The notes beneath the pieces were generated by a model. That model was given only the letters and a program-made list of their open reading frames with translations. It searched no databases and was not told the DNA's origin. From NCBI GenBank assembly GCA_964500225.1, contig CAZCOA010000028.1, positions 1 to 35,396 on the forward strand: a DNA stretch of 35,396 bases, read 5' to 3'. Positions 33,401-35,396 of the stretch are shown here, piece by piece; position 1 is the stretch's first letter, and each line of letters starts with the position of its first letter. The stretch comes from JAAYDY01 sp964500225 (lineage in GTDB: Bacteria; Planctomycetota; Phycisphaerae; FEN-1346; JAACEH01). A program made the position numbers and the translations under genes.

Positions 33401-33794
33401 GCGCCGTCGGCAGGTCGCTCTTACGGTCCATACGCTCCCGCTGGTGATTGAACTGCACGTTCAACCGTTGGCGAATGAAATCCAGGGACTTTGCCGGATC
33501 CTTCTCGTAGGTCAGCAGCGCCTGGCGATTGCGGACCTGTTCCACCAGCGGCGTGTACTTGTATCGTTCGATCCACTGCTGGAGTATCGCCTCGACCTTG
33601 TCGAGTTGTCCTGTGTTCTGGAAGTGGAGGCAGTGGTAGTAGTAATACTCCTCCGTGCCCGGGATCAACTGTTTTAGCGCCTCGGCTCGATCCCTGGCCA
33701 GGGCGAAGTCTTCCTCGAACCCGATGTCGCCGGCCCAGGCGGCAGGCGAGGCAACCAGCACCAACGTCAACACCATCATCACTGTGCGAATCAT
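27459..33794 (-). CDS. Giant secreted protein with macroglobulin-like beta domains and helical repeats
   Basis: About 2111 residues with a signal peptide (MIRTVMMVLTLVLVASPAAWA, then GDIG). The first ~400 residues are helical and TPR-like (FQNTGQLDKVEAILQQWIERY). From about 425 there are stacked beta domains resembling macroglobulin MG domains (DEPVALDLFVKNVEKLIVRVF, AAGQVLTVLDERNEIVKDA). A glycine-rich linker lies near 1018 and an Ala/Glu-rich charged segment at about 1330-1400. Further helical repeats lie at about 1740-1880. A final Ig-like region contains NGKALPAVYVKVYARMKDG and DGYTDLRGRFDYSSLS. No thioester motif (CxEQ) is present, so it is not a classical alpha-2-macroglobulin. The ATG at 33794 is preferred (AAAGGA 8 bases upstream) over one at 33803. 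Function unknown. Confidence 0.7.
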   Translation of the reverse strand: MIRTVMMVLTLVLVASPAAWAGDIGFEEDFALARDRAEALKQLIPGTEEYYYYHCLHFQNTGQLDKVEAILQQWIERYKYTPLVEQVRNRQALLTYEKDPAKSLDFIRQRLNVQFNHQRERMDRKSDLPTALAPAQIGREQLEKQARDRYDDLQGFEDAALEWLAASPLNDTERRDLLGRLTRPDYGNLPQLIVDDLKYKGSGGFGSLEIHKQLLLPQLDELVRLDGNLLNHTQFVSIYLTKLLPSDDVDWRHDAKERQAYLDRQWDFVRRLNPAHNSLKACVLYHRLVHDRALGVYDRDRFMEYVKLPRMIHYMRPEWLNRDENRRYQANLKADFANYAIWPPIVTDEPLVRDYLMHFFVMADSIAPFDEYIREDYLKKLFAETKIVNGLGDQEQWYAMLTPGEYQALKDRIDLDFAPTNKDVFTADEPVALDLFVKNVEKLIVRVFEINAANYYRTYGKEVDTDINLDGLVPNEEQVVTYNDPPLRRVLRHFEFPTLNRPGVFVVDFIGNGRSSRALIRKGQLRLVTRTSAAGQVLTVLDERNEIVKDATAWIAGHEYKPQEGGTIVVPFSTEPGQQPVVLMRGDFASLQQFSHQSEQYELTAGFHVDREALLSGRKAQVAIRPVLAINSEPISLKFLEDVTLVITSTDLDGVSSTMIVNDFKLSEDREATYEFRVPERLAQITFTLRAKVKNVSRNKKDDLRAAASFSLNGIDRTERVEDLHLGLIDGEYVLDVLGKTGEAKADRPVQLTLKHRDFRNEVQVSLQTDDRGRIRLGALKDIERLTVEGPEGTSHTWTLARDWHSYPAVVCGTAGSTLVLPWMESGGATRDTVSLLEMRGETFVADRFEALGVADGMLRIEGLPAGDYDLLLKTADRHISIRIVDGNVKAGYAMSAARMNEVRNEKPLQIVSVTSDHEAMRIKLANSGPLARVHVVATRYVPEYDLSNLDMWQPGLSFVRPAVPESAYVEGRNIGDEYRYILERRYAAKFPGNMLSRPGLLLNPWAIRKTETGREAVSEGGGFGGGVGPTGSDGRSGVVALPVGRGEQGFTSLEFLARPSVVLWNAAPDANGEVVVPRAALGDRQHVHVLAVDPQNTAYRQVSLTETTPELRNLRLLTGLDPARHFTEQKQISVLAQGQPFTIADVMTGKFEVFDSLDKVYRLYSVLNRNDHLTEFAFILNWPKLSAEEKQKQYSKYACHELNFFLFKKDPEFFRQVVQPYLRNKKDKTFMDHWLTEADLSAYLEPWRFEQLNIVERCLLAQRIEGQLPVIERHVKELYDLIPPDVERFNHLFNTALQGSSLEAVDRLGVAALKRTLGEAEQLAARMEERRAVRAAAKPGAPPAVTAAPAGEPSPAEEGDAAVRAARGREMDAKKEAAEKAKAQAGAAVMRKADAADKNGEGLYGYAEAKGLRDRTRALYRRLDKTEEWAENNYYRLPIGEQTAALVTVNAFWNDYAAHGGKPGFLSQHVAEASRNFTEMMLALAVLDLPFEAAEHKTSHEEAAMTLTPGSPAIVFHKEIKEAREAAEKLPVLVSQNFFRQSDRYRHVDNEQIEKYVTDEFLTQVVYGCHVVITNPTSSRQMLDVLLQVPHGAIPVLGGQYTRSVHISLEPYRTETLDYCFYFPTAGRHAHYPVHVSCNEELVASTTAVTLNVVDKLSNVDKASWDYISQWGSEDEVIEYLRTNNLNRTATARIAWRMADKTFFEKVLALLDARHHYDHVLWSYGLKHNVTRIARQYLEHCDAFVNQCGDYIDTPLLTIDPVIRRSYEHLEYSPLVNARAHRLGQRWTIVNDRLDEQYKHLMRVLAFRPQLDDADLMSVTYYLLLQDRIEEALALLARVNPDRLATRLQYDYMRAYADFFTLDHKVAHSVAEKYAEYPVERWRKLFQAILAQLDEIEGKAAKVVDDEDRTQSQTRLAETEPGFDFTVEARKITLNYQNLDRVTVNYYLMDIELLFSRQPFVQQVSGQFSTIRPNHTESVTLAADAKTRVFDLPKQFHNSNVLVEITGGGVTKSQAYCANSLALQVIENYGHLKVTHAENGKALPAVYVKVYARMKDGQVRFYKDGYTDLRGRFDYSSLSTNELDNVERFSLLVLSESDGVTIREAAPPKR

Positions 33795-33803
33795 GGAAAG
33801 CAT

Positions 33804-34273
33804 CCTTTCGAGAACAGGTTCATCAGGATGACTCGATCGGTGCGGCGGCGATGCTGTCGGATGAGTCGGGCAAGGGGGGCTGCGAGGACGCCTGCGGCTC
33901 TCTCGGGGCTCACCCCATACGCTCTACAGCATACATAGACGCCCGTATGCTATCGCGGTTCCACGAAAATAGCTCGCCGCCAAGCCGGCCAGATTCAACT
34001 CTGGCGGGCTGCGAACAGGAGATTTCTCACAATTAACACTCGGACCTGGGAAAATTTCTGATGCTTTGCTGGTGAAAGCACCTGCCCCAAACAGATTTTT
34101 CAGCGTTGAAACGGCTATTCTGCCGGTCGTTTGAGTCCGCAGTAGCGAGCGACAATGTTTACGGTGGTGTATTTTCCCTATGTGGCTCCTGCCTTCGCCG
34201 TGCGATACACAGTCCCGGCGATGACAGACATATGGCACCAGTTCGGTAAATGGGGGGCATGAGGAGCCAAGTA
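33804..34273. other. Divergent intergenic region with operator-like inverted repeats
   Basis: About 470 bases lie between the giant gene (-) and the chemoreceptor (+). It holds AGCATAC-N10-GTATGCT (33928-33951), an operator-like inverted repeat, and GCCAGA-TTCAAC-TCTGGC (33988-34005). No convincing sigma70 or flagellar-type promoter was identified, and no gene. From about 33950 rightwards the DNA is visibly richer in A+T than the rest of the window. Confidence 0.4.
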
Positions 34274-35396
34274 ATGACGAACACAAAATGGACAATTGGC
34301 AAAAAACTCGTGATGTCGTTCCTGCTTGTTGCCAGTATAACGGCTACTCTTGGTGTGGTAGGCTACTACGCTATCCATAAAGGTGGAATTGCCATCGACG
34401 AAATCGGGATCGTGCGTCTGCTAAGCATGGCTTCTCTACTCATTATTAGTGAGGGCCAAACCGCAGTTGCCAGTGCCGAACACGCCTTGCTTTCAACCAA
34501 TTTGGATTCCTCTCAGCGGGCCGAACAGCACAAACACATGGCCGATGCTCTGAAACGGGCAGAGGATGCGTGGAAAATCTATGAGCCGCTTCCTCAAACG
34601 GTCGAGGAAGCTGCAACATGGAAACAATTCGTGCCAGCTTGGCAGAAGTGGATAAAAGACCACGAGGAGTACGTCAAGATAGCCAAGGAATTCGAGGCGA
34701 TCGGCATCCCCGATCCCCCGGCTCTTCAACGAGACTTCTTCATTTTCGAGAAAGACAACGCTTTGCTTCATATTGCCGTCCTTGAACATATCAGTGGGAC
34801 GGGGGCCTGCAAAGGTGGCGAAGATCCGACTACATGCAGTTACGGCAGGTGGTTGGCACAATTCTCGACCACAAACCCCGAATTGTTGAGAATCATCGAG
34901 TCAACTCACAAGCCCCACCATGCTTTTCATGCGGCAGTCGCCAAGATCAAGGAAGCAGTGGCTGCCGGCGACAAGGAGCTGGCTCAGAAGATTGTTTCCG
35001 AACAACTGGTTCCGGCAAACAAGGCCATGTCCGAAGGGTTCCATGCTTTGCAGGCCAAGGCTGAAGAGGCAATAAAGTGCTTAGACCGCATGGAACATCA
35101 GGCGATTACGCTCAACCGAGAATCTTTTCTTGCCGCCGAATCGTTGCTGAACAAGTTGGTGGAGATCAACCAAAATGTTGCCGATGTGACTGTGGCCCAA
35201 AGCCACAGCATGGCCTCATCGTTAGAGGCTGTGACGCTTGTTGCAGCCATCGCCGGTGTGGCCGCAGCGGTAGGCTTGGGGCTGCTTATCAGTCGTGGTA
35301 TCAACAAGGCGCTGCGCGGCATTGCCTCGCAACTTAGCGATGGCGCCGAGCAGACGGCGGCGGCGGCGGGACAGGTATCGGCGTCGAGCCAGTCGT
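34274..35396 (+). CDS. Methyl-accepting chemotaxis protein with CZB-like zinc-binding site (truncated by window end)
   Basis: Open from the ATG at 34274 (GAGGAG at 34261-34266) to the window end, about 374 residues. TM1 is at about 12-34. A helical periplasmic region follows. TM2 is at about 318-341 (LVAAIAGVAAAVGLGLL), then the start of the cytoplasmic signalling helices (GAEQTAAAAGQVSASSQS). The periplasmic part contains a chemoreceptor zinc-binding pattern: H166/H172, then C188 in CSYGRWL, then H212, H215, H216 and H219. That is the H-C-H-H order of CZB domains, which sense zinc or hypochlorite. CZB is more often cytoplasmic, so this placement is notable. A full HAMP domain is not seen after TM2. 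Codon use is less GC-rich than that of the neighbours. Confidence 0.85.
   Translation, partial: MTNTKWTIGKKLVMSFLLVASITATLGVVGYYAIHKGGIAIDEIGIVRLLSMASLLIISEGQTAVASAEHALLSTNLDSSQRAEQHKHMADALKRAEDAWKIYEPLPQTVEEAATWKQFVPAWQKWIKDHEEYVKIAKEFEAIGIPDPPALQRDFFIFEKDNALLHIAVLEHISGTGACKGGEDPTTCSYGRWLAQFSTTNPELLRIIESTHKPHHAFHAAVAKIKEAVAAGDKELAQKIVSEQLVPANKAMSEGFHALQAKAEEAIKCLDRMEHQAITLNRESFLAAESLLNKLVEINQNVADVTVAQSHSMASSLEAVTLVAAIAGVAAAVGLGLLISRGINKALRGIASQLSDGAEQTAAAAGQVSASSQS

Noticed and set aside
27459..33794. Classical thioester alpha-2-macroglobulin
   Set aside because: No CxEQ thioester motif anywhere in the translation; only the beta-domain resemblance remains.
1..35396. CRISPR arrays, insertion sequences, prophage genes, rRNA
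   Set aside because: No regularly spaced repeats, transposase, integrase, phage structural or rRNA sequence recognised on either strand.

Overview
The window looks like chromosomal DNA of a high-GC planctomycete, probably of the Phycisphaerae side of the phylum. This is inference from gene content: tandem type II-secretion-like prepilins with planctomycete-style C-termini, an ispE-spoVG pair, two PEP-CTERM proteins, a dockerin-tailed secreted protein, and a secreted protein of about 2,100 residues. Rubrerythrin suggests anaerobic or microaerobic life. No phage, insertion sequence or CRISPR array was seen.

Layout. 1-337: no confident gene, but a chain of hairpins. 338-3898: a single-domain response regulator (-), a DUF401 membrane protein (+), then ispE and an overlapping spoVG (+) whose product carries an inserted zinc ribbon. 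3899-8122: the branched-chain amino acid operon ilvB-ilvN-ilvC, with its own promoter, a leader of about 200 nt and a terminator. It is preceded by a decayed tandem copy of the leader plus the first quarter of ilvB. 8123-10121: two translationally coupled prepilin genes behind a strong promoter. 10163-11084: rubrerythrin (-) and a tRNA-Ser(UGA) gene. 11193-19411 (-): a nine-gene surface-glycan operon. It begins with rfbF and rfbG (CDP-glucose to CDP-4-keto-6-deoxyglucose). It continues through a sugar C-methyltransferase, an RmlC-like epimerase, a hexapeptide acyltransferase, a short-chain epimerase/reductase, a CmcI-like methyltransferase and a GT2 glycosyltransferase, and ends with a Wzx-like flippase. 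Nearly every junction is overlapped (TGATG, ATGA, GTGA). 19590-21380: a CPA2 cation/proton antiporter, probably on a leaderless transcript, ended by a 15-bp two-way terminator. 21561-27342: a toroid/PKD/FnIII/dockerin secreted protein (-), then two PEP-CTERM proteins (+). 27459-33794 (-): the giant secreted protein. 34274-end: the start of a chemoreceptor with a CZB-like zinc site, in visibly lower-GC DNA.

How the parts fit. The ilv genes supply valine, isoleucine and leucine precursors. The glycan operon appears to make and export a saccharide containing a branched or O-methylated deoxyhexose. The prepilins, PEP-CTERM, dockerin and giant proteins are all exported. The most unusual items are the ilvB leader/5'-end duplication, the zinc-ribbon SpoVG, the CDP-sugar branch, the giant protein and the zinc-site chemoreceptor.
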